Shown one piece after another: positions 15,987 to 24,710 of a stretch of 64,000 nucleotides of DNA. Both the position numbers and the translations under genes were made by a program. How positions within the stretch are numbered: the stretch's first letter is position 1; every line of letters begins with the position of its first letter. A model generated the notes under the pieces. That model saw nothing but the letters and a program-made list of their open reading frames with translations, ran no database searches and was not told where the DNA came from. The DNA comes from CAMYLY01 sp036397755 (lineage in GTDB: Bacteria; Gemmatimonadota; Gemmatimonadetes; Gemmatimonadales; GWC2-71-9): the NCBI GenBank assembly GCA_036397755.1, contig DASWII010000059.1, forward strand, positions 1 through 64,000, read 5' to 3'.

Positions 15987-17524
15987 CGCTGGACACGACC
16001 TACGAGGCGTTTCGCGCCGCGGCTGAGCCCGGTCATCTCGTGCCGGTGGCGCGGGAGATCTCCGCGGACACCCTAACCCCGGTCGCGGCTTACGCCGCAC
16101 TGGCCCGGCCTCCATTCGGATTCTTACTCGAGTCGCTCGTGGGTGGGGAGCGCTGGGCGCGGTACACCTATTTGGGGACCGAGCCTCGGGAAGTTTGGCG
16201 GTATCAGGGTGGCAACGTCGAGCGGTGGACGCCGGCGACCGGCTGGCAGGCGGCCGGTGCCACCGCGGATCCGCTGGCGCACGTCGGGGCGATGCTGCGG
16301 CATGTGCGCGCCGTCGCCGCCCCCGGCCTGCCCCGATTCGTGGGTGGGGCTGTGGGGTTCTTTGCCTACGACGTCGTGCGCAGCCTCGAACGTCTTCCGG
16401 CCGGGCCGCCGGACGACTTGACCTTGCCGGACGCGGTGTTCGTGGTGGCGGATCGTTTGGTCATCATGGACAACGTGCACGCGAAGGCCGTCGGGATCGC
16501 CAACGTCGCGGCCCCGGACACGACCGACGAGGCATCGTTGCGCGAGGCGTTCGACGGTGCGCAGCAACGCATCACGGAATTGGTTGATCGCCTCGATCGC
16601 CCACCTCGACTTCATCCGCTGTCGTTGCATGCGACGGATCCGGTTGCGATTTCGTCGCCCTATGCACGCGACGCGTTCGAACGCGACGTGCTCGTCATCC
16701 AGGAGCACATCCGCGCGGGCGACGCGTTCCAGGTCGTGCTGTCGCGCAGACAAGACGCGCGGTTCACCGGCCGCCCGTTCGACGTGTATCGCGCCCTGCG
16801 CATGTTGAACCCCGCGCCCTACCTGTATTACCTCGACCTCGACGGCCTGCAGCTCGCCGGGAGCTCCCCCGAGGTGCTGGTGCGAGTCGAGGACCGTCAT
16901 GTGACCTTGCGCCCGATCGCGGGCACGCGCACCCGCGGGACGACCCCGGAGCACGACGCGGTTCTACGCGGCGAGCTGCTGTCTGACCCCAAGGAACTCG
17001 CCGAGCACACGATGCTCGTGGATTTGGCCCGGAACGACGTGGGGCGCATAGCGGATTTCGGCTCCGTGGCCGTGACGGCGTCGCACGCGGTCGAGCGGTA
17101 CTCGCACGTGCAACACATCGTCAGCCAGGTGGAGGGCCGCCTGCGGCCCGATGTGGACGCCATCGACGCCTTGCGCGCGTGTTTCCCGGCGGGCACGGTT
17201 TCAGGAGCGCCCAAGGTGCGCGCCATGGAGATTGTCGATGCGTTGGAGCCGACCCGCCGGGGACCGTACGCGGGCGCGGTGTGCTACATCGGGTGGGGTG
17301 CGCGCGCCATGGATGCAGCGATCACGATTCGGACCGCCGTGCTGCGTCCCGGGTGGGCCCACGTCCAGGCCGGAGCGGGCATCGTGGCCGATTCGGAGCC
17401 CGAGCGAGAGTTCCTCGAAACCGAACACAAAGCCGGCGCGGTGCTGCGCGCTGTCGCCATGGCAGGAGGTTCGCCAAGCACAGGGGCCCCGGATATATTC
17501 CCCTCCCCGGAGGGATCGCGGTGA
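15983..17524 (+). CDS. trpE: Anthranilate synthase component I
   Basis: A 513-residue chorismate-utilising enzyme. The N-terminal domain has the LLES motif at 48-51, the tryptophan feedback site that distinguishes TrpE from PabB. The catalytic domain shows IQEHIRAGDAFQVVLSRR, the PIAGTRTRG box, a DLARNDVGRI segment, FPAGTVSGAPK and AGAGIVADSEPEREF, matching the chorismate and Mg sites. It makes anthranilate from chorismate with ammonia or with glutamine via TrpG. No trpG, trpD or other trp gene is adjacent. The gene is wedged between a lipoprotein and an adenylate cyclase with ATGA and GTGA overlaps. Confidence 0.92.
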   Translation: MTLDTTYEAFRAAAEPGHLVPVAREISADTLTPVAAYAALARPPFGFLLESLVGGERWARYTYLGTEPREVWRYQGGNVERWTPATGWQAAGATADPLAHVGAMLRHVRAVAAPGLPRFVGGAVGFFAYDVVRSLERLPAGPPDDLTLPDAVFVVADRLVIMDNVHAKAVGIANVAAPDTTDEASLREAFDGAQQRITELVDRLDRPPRLHPLSLHATDPVAISSPYARDAFERDVLVIQEHIRAGDAFQVVLSRRQDARFTGRPFDVYRALRMLNPAPYLYYLDLDGLQLAGSSPEVLVRVEDRHVTLRPIAGTRTRGTTPEHDAVLRGELLSDPKELAEHTMLVDLARNDVGRIADFGSVAVTASHAVERYSHVQHIVSQVEGRLRPDVDAIDALRACFPAGTVSGAPKVRAMEIVDALEPTRRGPYAGAVCYIGWGARAMDAAITIRTAVLRPGWAHVQAGAGIVADSEPEREFLETEHKAGAVLRAVAMAGGSPSTGAPDIFPSPEGSR

Positions 17525-19128
17525 ACGCCTACAAGTTCCTGAGCACGGCTGGAGACCAGACCATTGACGTGAAGCCAGGCCAGACCATCGTGGTCGGGCG
17601 TGCCGTCACGAGCGATTTCCCGATCTACGATCCAACGGTCTCGCGCAAGCACGCGGAGATCTCCATCGCCGACCACGGCGGCGTGCACGTGCGCGACCTC
17701 GGCTCCGCCAACGGGACGTTCGTCAACGGGCAGCAGATCACCGAAATGGTGGCCAACGGCGACGATGTCGTGACGTTTGGGAAGGCCGCCTTCAAAGTCG
17801 TCGAGGTCGTTCCACCGGCACGCCAGGCACCGGCGGCGAAGGAACCCGGGGCACGGCCTCCGGACGCGACCATCGTCCGCCAGGTTGCCATCAAGGACCC
17901 GCGCAAGGAGTCGGCCGAGGTCCGCAAGAGCGGCGCCCACGCCATCGACCGAGCGATGAGCACTCAGGAGGCTCAGGCTCAGAAGCTCGCGATGCTGCTC
18001 GACATCTCCAAGGAGCTCTCCAAACAGCAGGAAGTGGACAAGCTGCTGGGTAAGATCGTGGACATCTGTTTCGAGGTCATGAGGGTCGATCGCGTCTCGA
18101 TCATGCTGCTGGAGGGAGAGGTCAGCGCGCAGAACCTCGTGCCGCGAGTCGCCAAGAACCGTCTGGGCGACACCGGCGGCGTCAAAGTGCCGACGACCAT
18201 CGCGCAGCGGGCGGTCGAGGAACGTCTGGCGATCCTCTCCGACAACGCCGCGGCGGACTCACGGTTTGGCGGCGCCTCGATCGTCATCCAGAGCGTGCGC
18301 AGTGCCATGGCCGCGCCGCTCATCAGCAGCAATGGACGGGTGCTCGGACTGATTTACGTGGACAGCCAGACGGCCCTCAGCTCCTTCGGCGATGAGGACC
18401 TTGAGTTCCTCATCGCGTTCTCCGGCATCGCGCAGGTCGCGATCGAGAACAGTCAGCTCACCGAGCGCATTCAGCGCGAAGCGGTGGTCCTGTCCAATTT
18501 CCAGCGGTACTTCGCCCCGGACCTCGCGTCGCAGATCGCCGGCCAGGCCGAGGCGGTGCAGCTGGGCGGCACCAAGCGACCGGTCGTGGTGTTCTTCTCC
18601 GACATTCGCGGCTTCACGTCCATGTCGGAGACCATGAATCCGGACGAAATCGCGTCGCTGCTCACCGAGTACTTCACGGAAATGGTGGAGATCGTGTTCG
18701 AGCACGGCGGCACGCTCGACAAGTTCATGGGCGATGCGATCATGGCCCTCTGGGGCGCCCCACTCTCACGCGAGGATGACGCCGACCGCGCCATGCGTGC
18801 CGCCATCGAGATGCAGGAGACCCTGACCAAGCTGAATCAGAAGTGGGCGCAGGAAGGACGCTTGCAGCGTGTCAACATCGGGATCGGGATCAATTTCGGC
18901 GAGGTCTTCGCCGGCAACATCGGGTCCGATCGGCGGCTCGAGTACACGGTGATCGGCGACGCCGTCAACGTGGCCTCACGCTTGTGCTCCAAAGCCGGGC
19001 CTGGGGAGATCATGATCTCCGAGCCGTTCTACGCGTCCCTCAAGCGGCCCCCCGAGGTGCAGGCGCTCGACTCCATCCAGCTCAAGGGGAAGGCGCAAGC
19101 TGTCCCGGTCTATCGGGTGAAACGGTAG
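17521..19128 (+). CDS. FHA-GAF-class III adenylate/guanylate cyclase
   Basis: A 535-residue cytoplasmic signalling enzyme. An FHA domain (about 22-95, with SRKHAEISI and GSANGTFVNG) should bind a phosphothreonine partner. A GAF domain (about 170-312) follows a helical linker. The cyclase domain (about 354-535) has the two metal Asp residues at 361 (FFSDIRGF) and 405 (FMGDA), Lys401 and Thr476 as the purine-selecting pair seen in class IIIb adenylate cyclases, and Asn483 and Arg487 for transition-state binding. It probably makes cAMP in response to a ligand or a phosphoprotein. The GTG start overlaps the trpE stop (GTGA). Its last 19 bases overlap the convergent maf gene. Confidence 0.92.
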   Translation: MNAYKFLSTAGDQTIDVKPGQTIVVGRAVTSDFPIYDPTVSRKHAEISIADHGGVHVRDLGSANGTFVNGQQITEMVANGDDVVTFGKAAFKVVEVVPPARQAPAAKEPGARPPDATIVRQVAIKDPRKESAEVRKSGAHAIDRAMSTQEAQAQKLAMLLDISKELSKQQEVDKLLGKIVDICFEVMRVDRVSIMLLEGEVSAQNLVPRVAKNRLGDTGGVKVPTTIAQRAVEERLAILSDNAAADSRFGGASIVIQSVRSAMAAPLISSNGRVLGLIYVDSQTALSSFGDEDLEFLIAFSGIAQVAIENSQLTERIQREAVVLSNFQRYFAPDLASQIAGQAEAVQLGGTKRPVVVFFSDIRGFTSMSETMNPDEIASLLTEYFTEMVEIVFEHGGTLDKFMGDAIMALWGAPLSREDDADRAMRAAIEMQETLTKLNQKWAQEGRLQRVNIGIGINFGEVFAGNIGSDRRLEYTVIGDAVNVASRLCSKAGPGEIMISEPFYASLKRPPEVQALDSIQLKGKAQAVPVYRVKR

Positions 19129-19682
19129 GGCGCTCCGACAGCCGCCAGCAGTTCGACGACGATCCGCAGCGGCAGACCGATCACACTGAAGTAGTCCCCG
19201 TCAATCCGCTCCACGAGCACGGCGCCAAACCCCTGCAAGCCGTAGCCACCGGCCTTGTCCATGGGTTCACCGGAGTCCACGTACGCGTGGATGGTCTCCT
19301 CCGACAGGCTGCGAAACCAGACCCTCGTCACGTCGCAGCGCTCGTGCACCGTCCCGTCGCGCACCACGGCGACCGCCGTGATTACGCGATGCGCTCGGCC
19401 GGACAGCAGCGCTAGCATCCGACGGGCGTCCCGGACGTCGACGGGCTTGCCAAGGATCCGCTCGTCCACCACCACCAGCGTGTCGGCGGCGAGCACGATG
19501 CGATCGGGGTGCTCGGCGGCGACGGCCGTCGCCTTCAACCGAGCCAGACGCACGGCGAGCGACTCCGGCAGCTCGCCGGGTTCCGGCGTCTCGTCGATGC
19601 GCGCGGAAACGACCTCGTGCGGAATATCCAGCATCTCGAGCAGCGTGTGTCGCCGCGGCGACCCGGAAGCGAGGATGATCAC
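19110..19682 (-). CDS. maf: Maf-like nucleoside triphosphate pyrophosphatase
   Basis: A 190-residue protein with the N-terminal LASGSPRRHTLLEML nucleotide loop and the ADTLVVVDERILGKP motif. DKAGGYGLQGFGAVLVERIDG and YFSVIGLPL complete the family signature. Maf proteins hydrolyse non-canonical or dTTP/UTP nucleotides to monophosphates and can arrest septation when overproduced in Bacillus. The GTG start overlaps the dtd stop (GTGA), so maf follows dtd in one transcript. The last 19 bases overlap the convergent cyclase gene. Confidence 0.93.
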   Translation of the reverse strand: MIILASGSPRRHTLLEMLDIPHEVVSARIDETPEPGELPESLAVRLARLKATAVAAEHPDRIVLAADTLVVVDERILGKPVDVRDARRMLALLSGRAHRVITAVAVVRDGTVHERCDVTRVWFRSLSEETIHAYVDSGEPMDKAGGYGLQGFGAVLVERIDGDYFSVIGLPLRIVVELLAAVGAPYRFTR

Positions 19683-20116
19683 CGCTCGAGCAGCAGGGTG
19701 ACCGGTCCGTCGTTCACCAGCGACACGTCCATCGCGGCGGCGAACACGCCGGTCTCCACCCGCAGCCCTGTCGCTTGCAACGACTGCACAAAGCGGGAGT
19801 ACAGCGGTTCCGCCACCGCCGGTGAGGCCGCCGCCACAAACGATGGCCGGCGCCCCTTGCGGGCGTCACCGTAAAGCGTGAACTGCGACACGACGAGCAC
19901 ACTCCCGCCGACCTCGGTGATCGATCGATTCATCTTTCCGTCGTGATCCGGGAAAAGCCGGAGGTCTCGAATCTTGTCCGCCATCCACTGGACCTGAGGC
20001 GGTGCGTCGTCATGCGTGAACGCGACGAGGAGAACGTATCCGCGGCGGATGGACGCGGATACGGCTCCATCGATCGCGACCGCCGCTTCTCGCACCCGCT
20101 GCAGCACAACCCGCAC
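19679..20116 (-). CDS. dtd: D-aminoacyl-tRNA deacylase
   Basis: A 145-residue protein with both DTD signature motifs: SQFTLYGDARKG (the SQxTLY motif) and VNDGPVTLLLE (the NxGPxT motif), whose Gly-cisPro loop selects D-aminoacyl groups. It removes D-amino acids (and glycine) mischarged on tRNA. The start is GTG (MRVVLQRVREA). It lies 13 bases after glmS and overlaps maf by four bases, so glmM, glmS, dtd and maf form one minus-strand operon. Confidence 0.95.
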   Translation of the reverse strand: MRVVLQRVREAAVAIDGAVSASIRRGYVLLVAFTHDDAPPQVQWMADKIRDLRLFPDHDGKMNRSITEVGGSVLVVSQFTLYGDARKGRRPSFVAAASPAVAEPLYSRFVQSLQATGLRVETGVFAAAMDVSLVNDGPVTLLLER

Positions 20117-20128
20117 GGGTGCGCCGTC

Positions 20129-21955
20129 CTATTCGACCGTCACGGACTTCGCGAGGTTGCGCGGGCGATCCACATCGCAGCCCCGGCGGACCGCGGTATA
20201 GTACGCGAAGAGCTGCAGCGGCAGCACCGTGAGCACCGGCGTGAGGAAGTCCAGCGTTGGCGGAATCGTCAGCGTGTGCTCGGCGAGCGCCGCGATCTGC
20301 TCGTCGCCCTCCGTGACAACCGCAAGAACCTTCCCGCCGCGCGCCCGCACCTCCTCGAGATTGGACACGATCTTCGTATGCACCGCGTCGTGCGGCGCCA
20401 CGAAGACTACCGGCATCATCTCGTCGATCAGCGCGATCGGCCCGTGCTTCATTTCAGCGGCGGGATACCCTTCCGCGTGGATATACGAGATTTCCTTGAG
20501 CTTGAGCGCACCCTCGAGCGCCACAGGGAAATTGTACCCCCGACCCAAGTACAGCGCGTTCTGGGCCCGCATGAACGTCTCCGCAATGCGCTCGACTCGC
20601 TTGGCCCCTTTCAGCACGAGCTCGACCTGTTCCGGCAGGCGCTGCAATGCGCGAACGATCTCCCGCCCCTGCAGCACGGAAAGCGCCCGGAGCCTCCCCA
20701 ACCGAAGCGTGAAGAGCGCCAGCGCCACGACCTGCGAAGTGAACGCCTTGGTGCTCGCCACACCGATCTCGGGACCCGCGTGGATGTAGATGCCCCCATC
20801 GACGTCGCGGGCGATGGAGCTACCGACCACATTGACGACGCCGATCGTCCGCGCTCCGCGGTGTTTGGCCTCCCGCAGCGCCGCGAGCGTGTCGGCCGTC
20901 TCGCCGCTCTGCGAGATCCCGATCACCAGCGTGCGTTCATCCAACACCGGATTGCGATAGCGTAGCTCGGAGGCGTACTCGACCTCGACCGGAATCCGCG
21001 CCAGCTCCTCCAGCATGTACTCGCCGATCAGTGCCGCGTGCCATGACGTGCCGCACGCGGTGAGCACGATCCGCTCGATCGCGAGCAGCTCCTTGTCCGT
21101 CATGTTCAGTCCCGAGAGCTTGGCCGTTCCCTCTTCTTCGAGGAGCCGACCTCTCAGTGTCGTGCGGATGCTCTCGGGCTGATCGAGAATCTCCTTGAGC
21201 ATGAAGTGGGCGTACCCGCCTCGCTCGATCTTGCCAAGATCCCAATCCAGCTCCACCGACGGCTTGTCGATCTCGGTTGAATCGAGGTCCAGCACCTGGT
21301 GCCCGTTGGGGCGGAGGACGGCGATCTCGCCATCGTCCAGATACACGACTGTGCGCGTGTACTCCAACACGGCGGCCGCATCCGACGCCACGAACTGCTC
21401 GCCCTCACCGACGCCGATCAGGAGTGGAGACCCGTTGCGGGCGACCACCAGCACGTCGGGCTCGCGCCCGGACATCACCGCGATTCCATAGGCGCCCTCG
21501 ACCTCACGCAGGGCCGCGGCGACCGCGTCCACCAATGAGCCGCGGTAGAACTGCTCGATCAGATGCGCGAGCACCTCCGTGTCGGTCTCGGATCGGAACG
21601 TATGACCCCGCTCGACGAGCGCCTCACGCAGCGTGGTGGCGTTCTCGATGATGCCGTTGTGCACCACCGCCACCGTCCCACCACAGTCGATGTGCGGGTG
21701 GGCGTTGGCCTCGTTGGGCACGCCATGCGTGGCCCACCGGGTGTGCGCGATTCCCAGGAGCGAGTGGAGCTTGAGCGGCGCCAGATGCTCGCGGAGCCCG
21801 TTGACGCGACCGGCGACTCGCTCCACGTGCAGACCGCCGTCGCGCAAGACCGCGACCCCAGCCGAGTCGTACCCTCGGTATTCCAACCGGGCCAACCCGT
21901 CGAGCAGCAGCGGCATGGCGTTCCGCCGACCGACATAGCCTACAATCCCGCACAT
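20129..21955 (-). CDS. glmS: Glutamine--fructose-6-phosphate aminotransferase (isomerizing)
   Basis: A 608-residue enzyme. MCGIVGYVG places the nucleophilic Cys at position 2 of the class II glutaminase domain. HTRWATHG and NGIIEN follow as in GlmS. Two SIS isomerase domains follow, with TACGTSWHA, SQSGETADTLAALREA and the C-terminal PRNLAKSVTVE tail that closes the active site. It makes glucosamine-6-phosphate from fructose-6-phosphate and glutamine, the first step to UDP-GlcNAc for peptidoglycan and lipid A. The ATG at 21955 has a GGAG five bases upstream and must be the start, since Cys must be residue 2. Only one base separates it from glmM. Confidence 0.97.
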   Translation of the reverse strand: MCGIVGYVGRRNAMPLLLDGLARLEYRGYDSAGVAVLRDGGLHVERVAGRVNGLREHLAPLKLHSLLGIAHTRWATHGVPNEANAHPHIDCGGTVAVVHNGIIENATTLREALVERGHTFRSETDTEVLAHLIEQFYRGSLVDAVAAALREVEGAYGIAVMSGREPDVLVVARNGSPLLIGVGEGEQFVASDAAAVLEYTRTVVYLDDGEIAVLRPNGHQVLDLDSTEIDKPSVELDWDLGKIERGGYAHFMLKEILDQPESIRTTLRGRLLEEEGTAKLSGLNMTDKELLAIERIVLTACGTSWHAALIGEYMLEELARIPVEVEYASELRYRNPVLDERTLVIGISQSGETADTLAALREAKHRGARTIGVVNVVGSSIARDVDGGIYIHAGPEIGVASTKAFTSQVVALALFTLRLGRLRALSVLQGREIVRALQRLPEQVELVLKGAKRVERIAETFMRAQNALYLGRGYNFPVALEGALKLKEISYIHAEGYPAAEMKHGPIALIDEMMPVVFVAPHDAVHTKIVSNLEEVRARGGKVLAVVTEGDEQIAALAEHTLTIPPTLDFLTPVLTVLPLQLFAYYTAVRRGCDVDRPRNLAKSVTVE

Positions 21956-21956
21956 A

Positions 21957-23345
21957 TCAGCTCCGTCCATCCAAGGTGGCGCGCGCCCGCTCGATCAACT
22001 CCTGGGCGTCACGTGCGTCTGGGGCCTCGGCAATGAGCCGGATCACCGGCTCGGTCCCCGACGGTCGAACGTGCAACCAGCGCCCACTCCACGCAAATCG
22101 CAGGCCGTCTTGCCGGTCAACCCCGGGAGCATCGAGCGCGGACTCCAGCTGTTGGTAAATCTCATCTAACCGGTTCGCATACTTCATCTTAGCTTTGACA
22201 ATAACATACCGCGGCTGGCCAGCCACTAGACCACTGACACTCCGTCCGGACCGCGCGACCAGGTCCAGAACGAGGGCTGCGGCCAGCGGGGCGTCCCTCC
22301 CCAGATGGAAGCTGGGCAGCATGACGCCCCCGTTCCCCTCTCCTCCCACCACGGCACCCCGTTCCCGCAGCCCCCTCGCGACATGGGCCTCACCCACCGG
22401 CACCCGCACCACCATCGCCCCAAAGGGCTTCGCGGCATCATCGACTACGAGCGACGTGGACAAGTTCACCACGACCGGTCCCACACGCCGTTCGAGCACC
22501 GTCCGAACCGCGAACGCCAGGGTGTAGTCTTCGCCGATCGGCCCACCGGTTTCGTCCACCAGCGCCAGCCGGTCCCCATCGGGATCCACCGCCATACCCA
22601 GGTCGGCGCCCGACGACCGCACGAGCTGCGAGAGCGCGCCGAGGTTCGCGGGAATCGGTTCCGGCTCGCGGGGGAACTGCCCGTCGGTCTCCAGATCCAT
22701 GCCGATGATCCGGCACCCCAACCGATCGAGGAGCAGGGGCATGATCGCGCCACCCACGCCACGGACACAGTCCAGCGCCACCGTCAACTGTCGGGCGCGA
22801 ACCGCCGCGCCGTCCACGTAGGGCACGCGCAGCACTCCGTCCACATGCCGTGCGATCGCCGTAGTATCCTCGACGAGCGTTCCTCGCGGTGGATGATCCG
22901 GCGCTGGCGGGCCGTCCGCCAGGGCAAACAGCTGGCGCGCGCGGTCGCGATCGAGGAACAATCCGTCCTCGCCAATGAATTTGAGTGCGTTCCACTCGAT
23001 TGGGTTGTGGCTGGCCGTGATGACAATCCCTCCGGCGGCGCGATGGTGCTCCACGGCCAGCTGCACGGTCGGCGTCGGCACGATGCCACAGCTCACGACG
23101 TCCATGCCAAGGGCCTGCAGCGCGGCCGCCGCCGCGGCCGCGTATTCCTTGCCCGACGCTCGGGAGTCCCGTCCCAACACCACTACCCGGCCATGCGTTC
23201 CACAGAGCACGCCGAACGCACGGGCATAGCGCGCGATGACGGCCGGCGTCAGATCGCTGCCCACCAAGCCGCGAACCCCCGAGACCCCACGCATCAACGT
23301 GCCGCTCACCGCGACCATCTCCGATCGTGTAAGTGCATTGTGCAA
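21957..23345 (-). CDS. glmM: Phosphoglucosamine mutase-type alpha-D-phosphohexomutase
   Basis: A 462-residue four-domain phosphohexomutase. The phosphoserine loop is TASHNP with Ser112, the metal loop is DPDGDR at 254-259, the sugar-selectivity loop is GGEGNGG at 334-340 and the phosphate clamp is RPSGTEP at 427-433. Placement directly before glmS makes glucosamine-6-phosphate to glucosamine-1-phosphate the likely reaction. The sugar loop is not the GGEQSGH of classical GlmM, so a broader phosphoglucomutase/phosphomannomutase role is possible. The TTG at 23345 has AGGGAG nine bases upstream; an ATG at 23318 is the alternative. The leader is a set of alternating repeats described separately. 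Confidence 0.88.
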   Translation of the reverse strand: MHNALTRSEMVAVSGTLMRGVSGVRGLVGSDLTPAVIARYARAFGVLCGTHGRVVVLGRDSRASGKEYAAAAAAALQALGMDVVSCGIVPTPTVQLAVEHHRAAGGIVITASHNPIEWNALKFIGEDGLFLDRDRARQLFALADGPPAPDHPPRGTLVEDTTAIARHVDGVLRVPYVDGAAVRARQLTVALDCVRGVGGAIMPLLLDRLGCRIIGMDLETDGQFPREPEPIPANLGALSQLVRSSGADLGMAVDPDGDRLALVDETGGPIGEDYTLAFAVRTVLERRVGPVVVNLSTSLVVDDAAKPFGAMVVRVPVGEAHVARGLRERGAVVGGEGNGGVMLPSFHLGRDAPLAAALVLDLVARSGRSVSGLVAGQPRYVIVKAKMKYANRLDEIYQQLESALDAPGVDRQDGLRFAWSGRWLHVRPSGTEPVIRLIAEAPDARDAQELIERARATLDGRS

Positions 23346-23386
23346 CCATAGTTGCTCCCTGTGAGGGCAGCAACTCGGGATGTTGC
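23342..23386 (-). promoter_or_regulatory. Four-segment alternating repeat leader over the glmM translation start
   Basis: Reading the glmM strand, GCAAC (23386-23382), GTTGC (23374-23370), GCAAC (23355-23351) and GTTGC (23346-23342) alternate. Segments 1:2 and 3:4 can pair, or segments 2:3 can pair instead. The 2:3 hairpin is extended by CCCT with AGGG and buries the AGGGAG ribosome site. The 3:4 hairpin buries the UUG start. The same palindromes in DNA could be an operator shared with the divergent metB gene. Confidence 0.4.
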
Positions 23387-23438
23387 CGAAAGCGATTCCA
23401 GACGTGTACGTTCACCCGGCCACGAGAACCGAGCGGTC

Positions 23439-24611
23439 ATGACTCGTATCTTCGACGACGATCTGGATTTCGCACTACCCACGCGCGCCGTACACGCTGG
23501 GCAGAAACCCGAGGAAGTCACGGGCGCCATCATGACGCCCATCTTCCAGACATCGACCTACGTCCAGCCGGCACTGGGACGGCACACGGGGTTCGAGTAC
23601 GCGCGAACCCGTAATCCGACCCGCGACGCCCTGGAGCGCAACGTCGCCGCGCTCGAGGGCGCGACTCATGGATTCGCCTTCTCGTCGGGCCTGGCCGCGA
23701 CCGACGTCGTGCTCAAGCTGTTGAACACGGGTGACCATGTCATCTCCGGCGAGAATGTGTACGGCGGCACGCATCGTCTGATGACACAGGTCTTCGAGCG
23801 GCTGGGGTTGCAGTTCAGCTTCGTCGACACGAGAGACCTCGACGCAATCGCGGCCGCGTGTTCCGCCACGACCCGCATGGTGTTCGTCGAGAGCCCGACA
23901 AACCCCATGATGCGCTTGACCGATCTCACGGCCGTCGGCAACCTCTGTCGCGATCGCGGTCTCATCTTCGTGGTCGACAACACATTCGCGACTCCCATCT
24001 TCCAACGACCGTTGGAGCACGGGGCGACGCTCGTGTTGCACTCCACCACCAAGTACTTGAACGGACACAGCGATATGGTCGGCGGCATCGTGTTGACGAG
24101 CGACGACGATCTCGCGGGGCGCCTCGCCTTTTTGCAGAATGCCGCGGGCGCCGTACCCGGGCCACTCGACTGCTGGCTCGCGCTCCGCGGAACGAAGACG
24201 TTGCCACTCCGCATGGAGCGCCACGATGCCAACGGGCGTCGACTCGCCGCATGGCTCGCCGAGCACCCGGCGGTGCGGCGCGTGCACTACCCCGGGCTCC
24301 CCGATCATCCGCAGCATGAGTTGGCGCGGCGGCAGATGCGTGGCTTCGGCGGGATGATCTCATTGGAGCTTGGGACCATCGAGCACGCGCGCACGATGGT
24401 GGAGAATCTCCGGCTCTTTGCGCTGGCGGAGTCGTTGGGCGGCGTGGAGAGCCTGGTGGGACATCCCGCATCCATGACCCATGCGAGCGTGCCCGAAGGT
24501 TTGCGACAATCCATGGGGTTGAGCCCGGGCCTGGTGCGCCTGTCCGTCGGCATTGAGGACGCCGATGATCTCCAGGTAGATCTCGACCGGGCGCTGCGTG
24601 CCGCGAGCTAG
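23439..24611 (+). CDS. metB: Cystathionine gamma-synthase/lyase-type trans-sulfuration enzyme
   Basis: A 390-residue PLP enzyme of the Cys/Met metabolism family. Landmarks are TPIFQTSTYV, EYARTRNPTRDALERNVA, the SSGLAA phosphate loop, VVDNTFATPIFQRPL and the Schiff-base Lys205 in STTKYLNGHSD. The C-terminal SLGGVESLVGHPASMTHAS is shared by MetB, MetC and CGL enzymes. It either joins O-acylhomoserine with cysteine or cleaves cystathionine; motif reading cannot separate the two. The start is ATG 23439, chosen because the family begins with a THAVHAG-like stretch (TRAVHAGQ) about 15 residues in. It is divergent from glmM across 93 bases. Confidence 0.88.
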   Translation: MTRIFDDDLDFALPTRAVHAGQKPEEVTGAIMTPIFQTSTYVQPALGRHTGFEYARTRNPTRDALERNVAALEGATHGFAFSSGLAATDVVLKLLNTGDHVISGENVYGGTHRLMTQVFERLGLQFSFVDTRDLDAIAAACSATTRMVFVESPTNPMMRLTDLTAVGNLCRDRGLIFVVDNTFATPIFQRPLEHGATLVLHSTTKYLNGHSDMVGGIVLTSDDDLAGRLAFLQNAAGAVPGPLDCWLALRGTKTLPLRMERHDANGRRLAAWLAEHPAVRRVHYPGLPDHPQHELARRQMRGFGGMISLELGTIEHARTMVENLRLFALAESLGGVESLVGHPASMTHASVPEGLRQSMGLSPGLVRLSVGIEDADDLQVDLDRALRAAS

Positions 24612-24710
24612 CGTCGTGTCCCAGGCGACTCTGACGGTGCATACTGAAACCGGCCTGCCCCACGGCCGTACGGTGAACCGACTCTATCGTTCCGACGTAC
24701 GGAGGCACAC

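Noticed and set aside
19943..20965. Open plus-strand frame opposite dtd and glmS
   Set aside because: Lies entirely within well-identified genes on the other strand; composition of an antisense frame.
23346..23438. SAM or SAH riboswitch in front of the metB gene
   Set aside because: The gap is only 93 bases and I could not match the cores of the known SAM/SAH classes; the repeats fit glmM better.
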